Shown: positions 9,763 to 18,441 of the stretch, piece after piece
Layout of the letters: each line of letters opens with the position of its first letter
Numbering within the stretch: the stretch's first letter is position 1
Assembly: GCA_015491895.1 (NCBI GenBank)
Contig: WFVA01000120.1
Location: 1-36,877, forward strand
Length of the DNA stretch: 36,877 nt
Origin: Albidovulum sp.
Lineage (GTDB): Bacteria > Pseudomonadota > Alphaproteobacteria > Rhodobacterales > Rhodobacteraceae
Direction: 5' to 3'
Notes under the pieces: model-generated
What the model was told of the DNA's origin: nothing
Seen by the model: the letters and a program-made list of their open reading frames with translations, nothing else
Database searches by the model: none
Translations under genes and position numbers: made by a program

Positions 9763-9916
9763 AGCATGTCGCGTTTGATCGGTATCGAGAATGCCCAACG
9801 GGAGGGCATGCGGCCGCCCAGGTGGGCGCGAATGCGCCCGCCAAGGGGGCGGGCGGGCGCATGCCCGGGTTGCTGCGCACCACGGGCGGCGCAAATCCGA
9901 AATGGCGCGACGTGCT
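9763..9916. repeat. MITE-like structured element with imperfect terminal inverted repeats
   Basis: The ends AGCATGTCGCG (9763-9773) and CGCGACGTGCT (9906-9916) are inverted copies matching at 10 of 11 positions. Inside are nested palindromes: ATGCCC/GGGCAT (9791-9809), a long stem GGGCATGCG (9804-9812) with CGCATGCCC (9858-9866) continuing through CCGCCC/GGGCGG, and GGGCGC/GCGCCC (9824-9839). There is no coding capacity. The arrangement suits a non-autonomous mobile or REP-type dispersed repeat, but no second copy exists in this window and no clear target-site duplication is visible. Confidence 0.5.
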
Positions 9917-9976
9917 GTAAAGGCCTGGCTGTAGCCCTGCCGGGCCTATTGCGTTTCCCGGCAGCACCGTTCCCGT

Positions 9977-10825
9977 TCAGCGAAAAAGCATCACCGGCAG
10001 TTGACAGCCCTGCACCATGGCGGTGGTGGTGGAGCCTATGATCATGCTGCGGATGCGTGAATGGCCATAGGCCCCCATCACCAGAAGGCCCGTTTCCCGC
10101 GCCCTGGTCTGTTCGCAGATCACCTTTTCGGGCTGGCCGGAGACGATCTCGGCCTCCACTTCGAAGCCGGCTTCCCGCAGCATTGCCTCCGCCCCCTCGA
10201 GCATCTCGCGCAGATCCGGCGTTTCTTCACCGATGGTCAGCAAATGACATTTCAGCCCCCTGAAAACGGAGCCCCCGGCAATATGCTCCAGCGCCCGCAC
10301 GGCCGACGGGCCGCCATCGAAGGCCAGCGTGAAGCGCTCGATCGGGCGGAAGGCCCGCGCCGCCACCAGAACCGGTCGCTCGCTCGCGCGCACCACGCGT
10401 TCTAGATTGCTGCCGAGATGGAGCTTCGCGAAATCCGCCGCCTCGCCCCGCTTGCCGATCACGATCAGATCCGCTTCGCGCTCCAGAAGCGCCAGTTCCT
10501 CCACCAGATCGCCGTGGCGCAGCACCGTCACCACCTTCTCGACACCATCGGCCTTCAGGCGTGCCGCGCCATCTTCGAGGATCGCCCGCCCCCGCTTGAG
10601 ACTGAGCTTCGCCTGCTGCTCGTCAAGCTCCGCCAGCTCCTGCATGAGCTTCGTGCGTGCGCCAAGCCCGATGCTGCCGGAAAGATCGCCCCGCCGGGCT
10701 TCCCGCCGCCCGATCACATGCAGCAGCACCACCTCCGCGCCCATCCGCCGCGCCACCCAGGCCGCGTGATCGCAGACGCTCCCGGAATAGACCGAGCCAT
10801 CCACCAGTGCGATGATCCTTGCCAT
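9977..10825 (-). CDS. Universal stress protein, two Usp domains
   Basis: A 282-residue cytoplasmic protein with two tandem Usp folds (about residues 1-150 and 155-282). The second carries the ATP-binding pattern G-2x-G-9x-G-S (GAYGHSRIRSMIIGSTT); the first has a near match with one extra residue (GKRG...LGSN), so nucleotide binding there is less certain. ATG at 10825 follows AGGAGG by 8 bases. It lies 12 bases downstream of the SulP transporter stop and is surely co-transcribed, suggesting that the Usp senses energy or nucleotide state for the transporter. SulP-Usp pairing and fusion is known in the SulP family. Confidence 0.95.
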   Translation of the reverse strand: MARIIALVDGSVYSGSVCDHAAWVARRMGAEVVLLHVIGRREARRGDLSGSIGLGARTKLMQELAELDEQQAKLSLKRGRAILEDGAARLKADGVEKVVTVLRHGDLVEELALLEREADLIVIGKRGEAADFAKLHLGSNLERVVRASERPVLVAARAFRPIERFTLAFDGGPSAVRALEHIAGGSVFRGLKCHLLTIGEETPDLREMLEGAEAMLREAGFEVEAEIVSGQPEKVICEQTRARETGLLVMGAYGHSRIRSMIIGSTTTAMVQGCQLPVMLFR

Positions 10826-10837
10826 GCGCTTTTCCTC

Positions 10838-12328
10838 CTAATGGCCGAACAGACGCTCGACGGCATCCGGTTTGTCGTGAATGGCGAGCTTGTCCACGAT
10901 GGTTTCGCTGGCCTTGTTGAGCCCCACGATATCCACCTCCGCGCCCTCGCGGCGAAATTTCAGCACCGCCTTGTCCAACGCGCCGACGGCGGAAATATCC
11001 CAGATATGCGCATGGCTCACATCGATCACCACGCGATCGAGCGCCTCGTGAAAATCGAAGGATTTGAGGAAATCGGGCGCGGAGGCGAAGAAGAGCTGGC
11101 CGAACACATGATAGGTGCGCGCGCGGCCATCCTCGGATAGCTCGGAAGCGACGCGGAATATCTGCGCGATCTTGCCGGCAAAGAAAATGCCCGAAAGCAA
11201 AACGCCGGTGAGCACGCCGATCGCCAGATTGTGGGTGAAGACGGTAGCGGCCACCGTGGCCAGCATGACGATGCTGGAGCTTCGCGGATGGTGCCTGATC
11301 TCGCGGATCGACGACCAACTGAAGGTGCCGATCGAAACCATGATCATGATCGCCACCAGCGCCGGCATCGGGATCCGCGCCACCCAATCGCCGAGCCCCA
11401 CGATCAGGATCAGCAGGAAAACCCCGGCGGCGAAGGTGGAAAGCCGCCCCCGCCCGCCCGATTTCACGTTGATCATGGATTGGCCGATCATGGCGCAGCC
11501 GGCCATGCCGCCGATGAAGCCGGTGGCGGTGTTGGCAATCCCCTGGCCCACGCATTCGCGGTTCTTGTCGCTGTCGGTATCGGTGAGATCATCGATGATC
11601 TGGGCCGTCATCAGGCTTTCCAGAAGCCCCACCGCCGCCACCGCCGCCGAAACCGGGAAGATGATCCTGAGCGTCTCCAGATCGAGCGGGATGTCGGGGA
11701 AGAGGAATACCGGCAGGGTATCGGGCAATTCGCCCATGTCGCCCACATTGCGCACATCGAAGCCAAACCAGATCGTCAGCCCCGTCAGCACGATGATGGT
11801 GACAAGGGGCGAGGGGATGGCGGTGGTGACATGAGGAAAAAGATAGATGATCGCGAGCCCGGCGGCGACCATGGCGTAGGTTTCCCATGTCACGCCGGTG
11901 AGTTCGGGCAGCTGGGCCATGAAGATCAGGATCGCGAGCGCATTGACGAAGCCCGTCATCACCGATTTCGAGACGAAACGCATCACGTTGCCGAGCCTGA
12001 GGAAGCCGGCGATCACCTGGAGGATGCCGGCAAGCACCGTGGCCGCGAGCAGATATTCAAGCCCGTGCGCCTTCACCAGCCCCCCCATCAGCACAGCCGT
12101 TGCGGCAGTGGCGGCCGAGATCATTGCCGGGCGTCCGCCGGTGATCGCCGTGATCACCGCGATCGAGAAGGAGGCATAGAGCCCCACCTTGGGATCCACC
12201 CCGGCGATGATGGAGAAGGATATCGCCTCGGGAATCAGCGCCAGCGCCACCACGAGCCCGGCCAGGAGATCGGCGCGCGGGCTGATCAGCCACTCGCGGC
12301 GCAGGGTGGTGATGAGATCGGTTTTCAC
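10838..12328 (-). CDS. SulP family anion transporter with STAS domain
   Basis: A 496-residue inner-membrane anion carrier. The first ~385 residues contain about 10-14 hydrophobic segments beginning [19 protein letters not shown], the usual SulP signature start. Residues ~395-490 form a STAS domain ([24 protein letters not shown]). Substrate may be sulfate, bicarbonate or a dicarboxylate; sequence alone does not settle it, and sodium-dependent bicarbonate carriers belong to the same family. Translation starts at GTG (12328) with GGAGG about 6 bases upstream. It forms a two-gene operon with the Usp gene. Confidence 0.95.
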   Translation of the reverse strand: MKTDLITTLRREWLISPRADLLAGLVVALALIPEAISFSIIAGVDPKVGLYASFSIAVITAITGGRPAMISAATAATAVLMGGLVKAHGLEYLLAATVLAGILQVIAGFLRLGNVMRFVSKSVMTGFVNALAILIFMAQLPELTGVTWETYAMVAAGLAIIYLFPHVTTAIPSPLVTIIVLTGLTIWFGFDVRNVGDMGELPDTLPVFLFPDIPLDLETLRIIFPVSAAVAAVGLLESLMTAQIIDDLTDTDSDKNRECVGQGIANTATGFIGGMAGCAMIGQSMINVKSGGRGRLSTFAAGVFLLILIVGLGDWVARIPMPALVAIMIMVSIGTFSWSSIREIRHHPRSSSIVMLATVAATVFTHNLAIGVLTGVLLSGIFFAGKIAQIFRVASELSEDGRARTYHVFGQLFFASAPDFLKSFDFHEALDRVVIDVSHAHIWDISAVGALDKAVLKFRREGAEVDIVGLNKASETIVDKLAIHDKPDAVERLFGH

Positions 12329-12399
12329 GTTCGGCCTCCGGCAAATTCTTCAAGCCGCCCGCTATAGAGGCGAAAGGCCGGCTTGGCTAGGGCGTAGTC

Positions 12400-13584
12400 T
12401 CAGGCCGTGTTGTCGCGGCTGAACAGATAGAGAAGCGTGCCCGCCAGCAGGATGGCGCCGAAGAAGAGGAAAAGCGCCTGATAGGGCTCGGCGGGGTTGG
12501 CGGCATGTGCGGCGGCGGCTCCGTGCACGCGCCCGCTCAGCGCCTGCAGGATCCCAGCGCCACCAATGCCGAAGAGATTGAGAAGCGTCACCCCGCGCCC
12601 CGTCAGATGGGCGGGGATGAAGCTGCACCCATGCGCCATGATCACCGGAAAGCTCGATGCGAAGAGGCCGAGAAGCGCCAGCATTGCAACGGAAAACCAC
12701 AGGCTCCCCGCCGGGTTGAACCACAGGGCGAAAAGGCAGGCGGCGCCCGAGAGATTGCCGAAGAACACCACCCATTTGCGGGTTCTGAAAAGCCTGTCGA
12801 GCGGGCCGTAAGCGAAATTTCCCGCCGCCATGGCAAGGCCCATGGCGAGGGTGGAGAGGCCGATGGTGGAGGCATCCGCGGCGAAGACATCATCGAGATA
12901 GGGGCCAATCCAGAGGCCGCGGATCCCGGCCGCCGCGGCGTAATTGACAAACATCATCGGAAAGATGAACCACAGCGCCGGCATGGCCAGCAGGCCGAGC
13001 ACCGATCCCTTCGCTCCCGCCTCATGGGCCGGGCGTTCGGGATCCCTGACCAGCAGGAAGATCGCAAGCGCCACCGCCAGCGTGATGGCCGCGAGGGCAA
13101 AGAGAGAAGCCCGCCAACCGAAGGCCTCGCTCGCCCAGGCCATGGGCAGGGAGCTTGCGATATTGCCCAGAGAGCCGAGGCCGATGATCGCTCCGGCAAG
13201 AGTCGCGAAAGCCCGAGGCGGGAAGGTGCGCGCGAAAATGTAATAGGAGGCCATCAGCACCGGCGCGCAGCCGATCCCCATCAGCGCCATGGCGATCTGG
13301 ATGTGCATGGCGCTGCCGGCAAGGGCGAACAGCCCAGCGCCGCCCCCGCCGCCCAGCGCCAGAAGCAAAGCTGCCGTGCGCCTCGGCCCGAAGCGATCAA
13401 GCGCCCAGCCCACGGGGATCTGCATCAGCGCAAATGCGAGAAACCACAGCCCCGAGGCGAATGAAAGCTGATCGGGGAGAGCCCCCAGATCCGCCTCGAG
13501 CGCCGGCGCCAGAACCGCGAGGAAGGCACGATAGAACTGGCTCAGCATGTAGGCCAGCACAAGCATGGCGATACCGGCCTTCAT
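12400..13584 (-). CDS. MFS transporter
   Basis: A 394-residue, 12-segment major facilitator in the inner membrane. The first segment is [19 protein letters not shown], and the loop after segment 2 reads [15 protein letters not shown], the MFS A-motif (G-x3-D-R-x-G-x-R-R). Substrate is unknown. I preferred ATG at 13584 (GGGGGAAAGG 6 bases upstream); a TTG at 13614 with AAGGAG 5 bases before it is a genuine alternative adding ten residues. It is separated from the SDR gene by about 475 bases of unclear sequence. Confidence 0.93.
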   Translation of the reverse strand: MKAGIAMLVLAYMLSQFYRAFLAVLAPALEADLGALPDQLSFASGLWFLAFALMQIPVGWALDRFGPRRTAALLLALGGGGGAGLFALAGSAMHIQIAMALMGIGCAPVLMASYYIFARTFPPRAFATLAGAIIGLGSLGNIASSLPMAWASEAFGWRASLFALAAITLAVALAIFLLVRDPERPAHEAGAKGSVLGLLAMPALWFIFPMMFVNYAAAAGIRGLWIGPYLDDVFAADASTIGLSTLAMGLAMAAGNFAYGPLDRLFRTRKWVVFFGNLSGAACLFALWFNPAGSLWFSVAMLALLGLFASSFPVIMAHGCSFIPAHLTGRGVTLLNLFGIGGAGILQALSGRVHGAAAAHAANPAEPYQALFLFFGAILLAGTLLYLFSRDNTA

Positions 13585-14059
13585 GGCGCGCCTTTCCCCC
13601 GGCCTGCCCGGCAATGCAACTCCTTGATGGGAAGGCTTTTCATGCTCCCGCTCCGAAGATTATCCTTGCCCCTCCCTGATAGGGGCGGCCGAGCGCCTTG
13701 GCCAGAGCAAACAGCAGGGCCGGGCGGGATCTGGCGCGTCCGGCCTCTCCATCCCGATCCAGCGTGGAAAGCCTCCTTGCCGGCTCGCCCCCGGCTTTCA
13801 GGCAGGGGAGTGATGGCATCGGTTATCACCAGCGACATCACATCCTCCATCGTGCCTCCCCCGATCTGCATATCCGGCATCAGCACGGATTTCGCCTGAT
13901 GCGGCTGTTGGCCCCGGGCGTGACAAGATGCGTATCGGAAAGCCCGCCCGAGATCGGCACGATCCCGAGCGCGATCAGCGCAAGCGCTGCTTGCCGGAAG
14001 AAGAAGGCGGGAAAGCTTTCGAGACCGAAGCCTCTGTGCATCCACCAGACGGCCCAGGG
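13585..14059. other. 475-base region without a confident gene
   Basis: Between the SDR stop and the MFS start. Coding signal is fragmentary on the minus strand: a 53-residue reading frame (13880-14041) and a stretch near 13800-13860 with GGGGGAGG upstream of an ATG that soon loses coding character. It may be a decayed gene or a leader region; no terminator or promoter is convincing. Confidence 0.5.
13880..14041 (-). CDS. Possible 53-residue membrane peptide
   Basis: The frame immediately following the SDR stop continues open, and from ATG at 14041 gives 53 residues with one hydrophobic segment (FPAFFFRQAALALIALGIVP, about residues 10-29). Codon choice with G or C in third position resembles that of real genes nearby. 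There is no good ribosome-binding site (GTCTGGTGG directly before ATG) and I do not recognise the protein. It could be a remnant of a larger gene. Confidence 0.25.
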   Translation of the reverse strand: MHRGFGLESFPAFFFRQAALALIALGIVPISGGLSDTHLVTPGANSRIRRNPC

Positions 14060-14812
14060 TCAGGCCCGCAGCGCGGGCAGGCCCACGCCGGTGGCTTCGA
14101 AGCCGCCATCCGCGGCCAGCACCTGGCCGGTGATGTAGGAAGCGCGGGGCGAGCAGAGGAAGAGGATCGCTTCCGCGATCTCTTCTTCGCTGCCGTAGCG
14201 ATTGAGCGGCAGCGCGTCGTGATAGGCGGCGCGGATCTCGGGGGTGTGCACGGCGAGCGCGAGCTTTGTGTTTACCGGCCCCGGGGCCACGCAATTGGCC
14301 CGGATGCCGTATTCGCCAAGCTCGACGGCCTGCTGTTTGGTAAGCTGGATTACCGCCGCCTTCGAGGTGCCATAGGCCACGCGCAGCGTGCTGGCGCGCA
14401 GGCCGGAAATCGAGGCGATGTTCACGATCGCGCCCCGGCTTTCCCTGAGCGCCGGAATCGCCGCCTGCGAGCAAAGGAATACGCCATCGAGATTGGTTTC
14501 CATGACGCGGCGCCACATGGCGAAATCGCATACCTCGATCGGCCCGAACTCGGCCACGCCGGCATTGTTCACCAGCGCATCGAGGCGAGAGTAATGCGCC
14601 AGCGCCTCGGCCATCATCCGAGCCACCTGATCGGGCCTTGAAACATCCGCGATGATCGGCAATGCGCCCTCAAGCCCCTCGGCGGCGCGCATCAGCTCAT
14701 CGCCATCGCGGTCCGCCATGGCCACATGCCAGCCCTCGCGCAGGAAGCCGCGCGCCGTGGCCAGCCCGATGCCGCGCGCAGCCCCCGTCACCAGAGCCAC
14801 GGGGGCGCTCAT
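14060..14812 (-). CDS. SDR family oxidoreductase
   Basis: A 250-residue short-chain dehydrogenase/reductase using NAD(P)H. The cofactor motif TGAARGIG is at about residues 9-16, NNAG follows, a serine lies in NIASISG, and the catalytic Y-x3-K is in AYGTSKAA. The usual ending (GQVLAADGGF) is present. The start ATG at 14812 overlaps the upstream ATPase stop in ATGA, so it is the last coupled gene of the peptide importer operon, and its substrate may relate to what that importer brings in. The exact substrate is unknown. Confidence 0.95.
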   Translation of the reverse strand: MSAPVALVTGAARGIGLATARGFLREGWHVAMADRDGDELMRAAEGLEGALPIIADVSRPDQVARMMAEALAHYSRLDALVNNAGVAEFGPIEVCDFAMWRRVMETNLDGVFLCSQAAIPALRESRGAIVNIASISGLRASTLRVAYGTSKAAVIQLTKQQAVELGEYGIRANCVAPGPVNTKLALAVHTPEIRAAYHDALPLNRYGSEEEIAEAILFLCSPRASYITGQVLAADGGFEATGVGLPALRA

Positions 14813-15579
14813 GCCATCTGCTCCGCATTCGGATTGTAGCCGCTGGCGCTTTCCAGAAGATGGCGCGTGTAGGGGTGGCCGGCACGCATGGCGCGCATGT
14901 CCTCCACGCTCAGCATCTCCACGATCTCGCCATTCTGCATCACCGCCGTGGCCTCGCACATATGCGCGATCACCGCGAGATCATGGCTGACCATGAGATA
15001 GGTCAGCCCGTGCTCCTCGCGCAGATCGGTGAGGAGATTGAGCACCTCGGCCTGCACGCTTACGTCGAGCGCCGAGGTGGGCTCGTCGAGCAGCAGCACG
15101 GAAGGCTCGGGCGCCAGCGCGCGCGCGATCGCCACCCGCTGGCGCTGGCCGCCCGAAAGCTGGTGGGGATAGCGGAAGCGGTAGCCCGGCCCGAGGCCGA
15201 CATCGGCGAGAAGCGCGTTCACCCGCCTGTCGATATCGGAAAACCCGTGCAGCTTCAGCACCTCGGAGAGCACCTGATCCACCGAGTGGCGCGGGTGCAG
15301 GCTGGCGTAGGGATCCTGAAACACCATCTGCACCTCCTTGTAGAAGGCGCGATCGCGCTTCGCCCCGAGCCTTCGCTCCCCCACCACCATCTCGCCCGAC
15401 CAGTTGGGCGCAAGCCCCATCAGCGCGCGCAGGATGGTGGATTTGCCCGAGCCCGATTCCCCCACCAGCCCGAAGCTCGCGCCCGAGGGCACTTCGAATG
15501 TGGCATGTTTCACCGCATCGACGCGACCTTCGCCCTCGCCGAACCACACGCAGAGATCCCTGAATGCAAGCCTGCTCAT
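14809..15579 (-). CDS. Peptide ABC transporter ATP-binding protein (OppF/DppF-like)
   Basis: A 256-residue ATPase of a dipeptide/oligopeptide importer, at the inner face of the membrane. Walker [10 protein letters not shown] is near residue 39, the signature LSGGQRQR near 140 and Walker [13 protein letters not shown] near 160. The C-terminal HPYTRHLLES segment is typical of OppD/F subfamily proteins. Its start overlaps the previous ATPase gene by 4 bases, and it is followed with a 4-base overlap by the SDR gene. Confidence 0.96.
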   Translation of the reverse strand: MSRLAFRDLCVWFGEGEGRVDAVKHATFEVPSGASFGLVGESGSGKSTILRALMGLAPNWSGEMVVGERRLGAKRDRAFYKEVQMVFQDPYASLHPRHSVDQVLSEVLKLHGFSDIDRRVNALLADVGLGPGYRFRYPHQLSGGQRQRVAIARALAPEPSVLLLDEPTSALDVSVQAEVLNLLTDLREEHGLTYLMVSHDLAVIAHMCEATAVMQNGEIVEMLSVEDMRAMRAGHPYTRHLLESASGYNPNAEQMA

Positions 15580-16439
15580 TGGCGTCCGCTCACGCTTGGG
15601 GCGTCCAGCCAGGCCGGATCGCGTTTCAGAACTTCAAGATGACGGCGCGGCTCGTCAAGCCGCGGCAGCGAGCCCAGAAGCCCGCGCGTGTAGGGATGGC
15701 GCGCCTCATGCAGGCGATCGGCATCGCAGACCTCGACGATCTTTCCGGCATACATGATCAGCACCCGATCGCAGAAGCTCGCCACCAGATTGAGATCGTG
15801 GCTGATGAAGATCAGCCCCATGCCGCGCTCGCGCACCAGGCGATCCATGATCGAGAGCACCTGAGTCTGCACGCTCACGTCAAGCGCCGAGGTGGGCTCG
15901 TCGGCAATCAGGATATCGGGCTCGGTGACCATCATCATGGCAATCATGATGCGCTGGCCCATCCCGCCCGACATCTCGTGCGGATAGGCGCGCATCACCC
16001 GCTCGGGATCGCGGATCGAGACGGCTTCGAGCATCTCGATCGCCTTTTCATATGCTGCCCGCTTGCCGGCGCCGGTGTGAAAGCGGTAGATCTCCATGAT
16101 CTGATCGCCGATGCGCATCACCGGATTGAGCGAGAATTTCGGATCCTGCATCACCATGGAAATGCGCTGTCCGCGGATCTTCTGCATCTCGCGTTCGGAA
16201 AGCTTCAGAAGATCGGTGCCTCCGAGCGCCAGTTTCCCGGCCTCCACCCTTCCGGGCGGGCGGATGAGGCGCAGGATGGCGCGGCCCGTCATCGATTTGC
16301 CGGAGCCCGATTCCCCCACGATCCCGAGGCGCTCGCGCCCGAGCGTGAAGGAAACGCCGCGCACCGCCTGAAAGTCCCCCTGCCGGGTGGGGAAGGTGAC
16401 GGTGAGATCTTCGATATCGAGAAGAGGTTTTTCAGACAT
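15576..16439 (-). CDS. Peptide ABC transporter ATP-binding protein (OppD/DppD-like)
   Basis: A 287-residue ATPase, partner of the OppF-like subunit. Walker [16 protein letters not shown], signature MSGGMGQRI, Walker [13 protein letters not shown], and the C-terminal [13 protein letters not shown] are visible. The start ATG at 16439 ([14 protein letters not shown]) overlaps the permease stop by one base (TGATG); a longer reading into the permease gene was rejected. Translational coupling along the whole operon is evident. Confidence 0.96.
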   Translation of the reverse strand: MSEKPLLDIEDLTVTFPTRQGDFQAVRGVSFTLGRERLGIVGESGSGKSMTGRAILRLIRPPGRVEAGKLALGGTDLLKLSEREMQKIRGQRISMVMQDPKFSLNPVMRIGDQIMEIYRFHTGAGKRAAYEKAIEMLEAVSIRDPERVMRAYPHEMSGGMGQRIMIAMMMVTEPDILIADEPTSALDVSVQTQVLSIMDRLVRERGMGLIFISHDLNLVASFCDRVLIMYAGKIVEVCDADRLHEARHPYTRGLLGSLPRLDEPRRHLEVLKRDPAWLDAPSVSGRQ

Positions 16440-17383
16440 CACCCGGCATCCTTCGGATCGAGCACATCGCGCAGGCCGTCGCCCAGGAGATTGAAGGCAA
16501 GCGACACGATGAAGATGGCAAGCCCCGGCATGGTGGCCACCCACCAGTGATCCAGGATGAAACGCCGCCCTTCGGCCACCATGGCGCCCCACTCGGGGCT
16601 CGGGGGCTGGGCGCCAAGGCCGAGGAAGCCGAGGCCGGCGGCGGTGAGGATCACGCCCGCCATGTCAAGCGTGACGCGCACGATCAGCGAGCTGATGCAC
16701 AGCGGCCAGATATGCCTGGTGATGATGCGCATCGGCCCCGCGCCCTGAAGGCGGATCGCGGCGATGTAATCGGAATTGCGGATGGTGAGGGTTTCGGCCC
16801 GCGCCAGGCGCGCATAGGGCGGCCAGGCGGTGATCGAGATCGCGAGCACCGCATTTTCGATGCCCGCGCCCAGCGCCGCCACGAAGGCAAGCGCCAGCAC
16901 GAGGCGGGGGAAGGCGAGGAAGATGTCGGTGAGGCGCATCAGAACCGCATCCACGATGCCGCCCGCATAGCCCGCCACGGTGCCGACCAGCAGCCCCACG
17001 ACCGGCGCGATCAGCGCCACCAGCGTGACGATATAGAGCGTGATGCGCGAGCCGTAGATGATGCGCGAGAGGATGTCGCGCCCGAGGCTGTCGGTACCAA
17101 GGAGGTGGCCTTCGCTCAAGGGCGGCTTGAGCCTGCCCGCAAGATCCTGGGCCAGCGGATCATGGGGCGCGAGCCAGGGCGCGAAGGCCGCGATCAGCAC
17201 CAGCAGGATCAGGATGATCAGGCCCAGCATGGCCATCGTGTTGGAGCGGAATTTGAGCCAGCCGGAATAAAGCGCCACGCAGCGCGCATGGAAGCGCGAG
17301 GTCGGCGTATCGGTGAGGAGCCAGCCGCGAAAGCCGAGGCGGGGATCGTCGAGGCGGGGATCGTCGAGGCTGTCTGACATCAT
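16439..17383 (-). CDS. Peptide ABC transporter permease (DppC-like)
   Basis: A 314-residue inner-membrane permease with about six hydrophobic segments, an N-terminal OppC-type extension, and the EAA-type loop for the ATPase (about residues 195-225). The sentence-like motif LGTDSLGRDILSRIIYGSR is characteristic of DppC/OppC. The first codons contain a perfect 15-base tandem repeat giving DDPRL twice. ATG overlaps the upstream permease stop by 4 bases. Confidence 0.96.
   Translation of the reverse strand: MMSDSLDDPRLDDPRLGFRGWLLTDTPTSRFHARCVALYSGWLKFRSNTMAMLGLIILILLVLIAAFAPWLAPHDPLAQDLAGRLKPPLSEGHLLGTDSLGRDILSRIIYGSRITLYIVTLVALIAPVVGLLVGTVAGYAGGIVDAVLMRLTDIFLAFPRLVLALAFVAALGAGIENAVLAISITAWPPYARLARAETLTIRNSDYIAAIRLQGAGPMRIITRHIWPLCISSLIVRVTLDMAGVILTAAGLGFLGLGAQPPSPEWGAMVAEGRRFILDHWWVATMPGLAIFIVSLAFNLLGDGLRDVLDPKDAG
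17341..17370 (-). repeat. Perfect 15-bp tandem repeat inside the DppC-like gene
   Basis: GGGGATCGTCGAGGC is present twice in a row (17341-17355 and 17356-17370), coding in frame for repeated DDPRL near residue 10 of the permease. A recent slippage duplication is the simplest explanation. Confidence 0.9.
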
Positions 17384-18441
17384 TTCGCCCTCGGATCGAA
17401 GATCTGGTAGAGGAGATCGGAGAAGATATTGAGCAGAACGAAGATCAGCCCCACCACGACCGTGCCGCCAAGAACGGCGTTCATGTCGGCCGACAAGAGG
17501 GCGGTGGTGATATAGGAGCCGAGCCCTGGCCAGGCGAATATGGTTTCGGTCAGCACCGCGCCTTCAAGAAGGTTGGCGTAGGAAAGGGCGATCACGGTGA
17601 TGAGCTGCACGCGGATATTGCCGAAGGCGTGTTTCCAGATCACGCGGCGCTCGGGCAGGCCCTTCACGCGCGCGGTGGTGACATATTCCGCCGAAAGCTG
17701 CTCGAGCATGAAGCTGCGGGTCATGCGGCTGATGTAGGCCATGGAGTAGTAGCCCAGAATGGACGCGGGCAGGATGATGTGGCTGAAGGCGTTTTTGAAC
17801 ACGTCCCAGTTGCCGGCAAGGAGGCTGTCCACCAGGATCATGCCGGTGCGCTCGGGCACCATGCCCTCCCAGATGATATCGAGGCGCCCCGGCCCGCCGA
17901 CCCAGTTGAGTATGCCATAGAAGATCAGAAGGCCCATGAGGCCGAGCCAGAAGATGGGCATGGAATAGCCGATCAGCGCCACCACACGGGCGATCTGATC
18001 GATCCAGGAGCCGCGATTTACCGCCGCCATGACGCCAAGCGGCACGCCGATCACAACGCCGATCAGAACTCCGAGCGTGGCCAGTTCGAAGGTGGCGGGA
18101 AAGACGCGCCGGATATCCTCGGCCACGGGGCGGGCATTGAGGAGCGACATGCCGAAATCCCCGTGCAGCACATCCCATATGTAATAGCCGAACTGCACGA
18201 GAAGGGGCTTGTCGAGCCCCATGTCGCGATAGACCTGCTCATAAACTTCATTGGTGGCCCGCTCGCCCACCACCGCCAGCACCGGATCCACCGGCATCAC
18301 CCGCCCGATGATGAAGGTGATGAACATCAGCCCCAGCATGGTGATGACCACCGAGCCGAGGGTGCGGGCGATTTTCCAGAGGGTTCGCTGGAAGCGGGGC
18401 AGCCTGCGCCGCCCCGCTCCCCTGTTTTCGGCCAATGCCAT
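17380..18441 (-). CDS. Peptide ABC transporter permease (DppB-like)
   Basis: A 353-residue inner-membrane permease with about six to seven hydrophobic segments. The N-terminal segment VVITMLGLMFITFIIGRVMP, the MGLDKPLLVQFGYYI loop and the C-terminal ETIFAWPGLGSY are DppB/OppB hallmarks. Its ATG directly follows the binding-protein stop codon (TAGATG) and its own stop overlaps the next permease. Confidence 0.96.
   Translation of the reverse strand: MALAENRGAGRRRLPRFQRTLWKIARTLGSVVITMLGLMFITFIIGRVMPVDPVLAVVGERATNEVYEQVYRDMGLDKPLLVQFGYYIWDVLHGDFGMSLLNARPVAEDIRRVFPATFELATLGVLIGVVIGVPLGVMAAVNRGSWIDQIARVVALIGYSMPIFWLGLMGLLIFYGILNWVGGPGRLDIIWEGMVPERTGMILVDSLLAGNWDVFKNAFSHIILPASILGYYSMAYISRMTRSFMLEQLSAEYVTTARVKGLPERRVIWKHAFGNIRVQLITVIALSYANLLEGAVLTETIFAWPGLGSYITTALLSADMNAVLGGTVVVGLIFVLLNIFSDLLYQIFDPRAK

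Larger units (their letters stand above)
9567..9976. other. 410-base convergent intergenic region, structured, no gene seen
   Basis: This lies between the ends of the helicase and stress-protein genes. It contains a direct repeat CATGATCT CATGATCT around 9637, a perfect 9-bp hairpin at 9683-9703, and the MITE-like element at 9763-9916. No reading frame here has a credible ribosome-binding site or coding character. Confidence 0.6.

Noticed and set aside
9637-9894. 85-codon minus-strand frame within the convergent gap
   Set aside because: It spans the palindromic element, has no ribosome-binding site and looks like translation of a non-coding repeat.
13581-13887. Minus-strand frame of about 100 codons beginning near 13887 and overlapping the MFS start
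   Set aside because: Coding character fades after about 25 codons, rare codons such as AGA and GGA increase, and no family is recognised.
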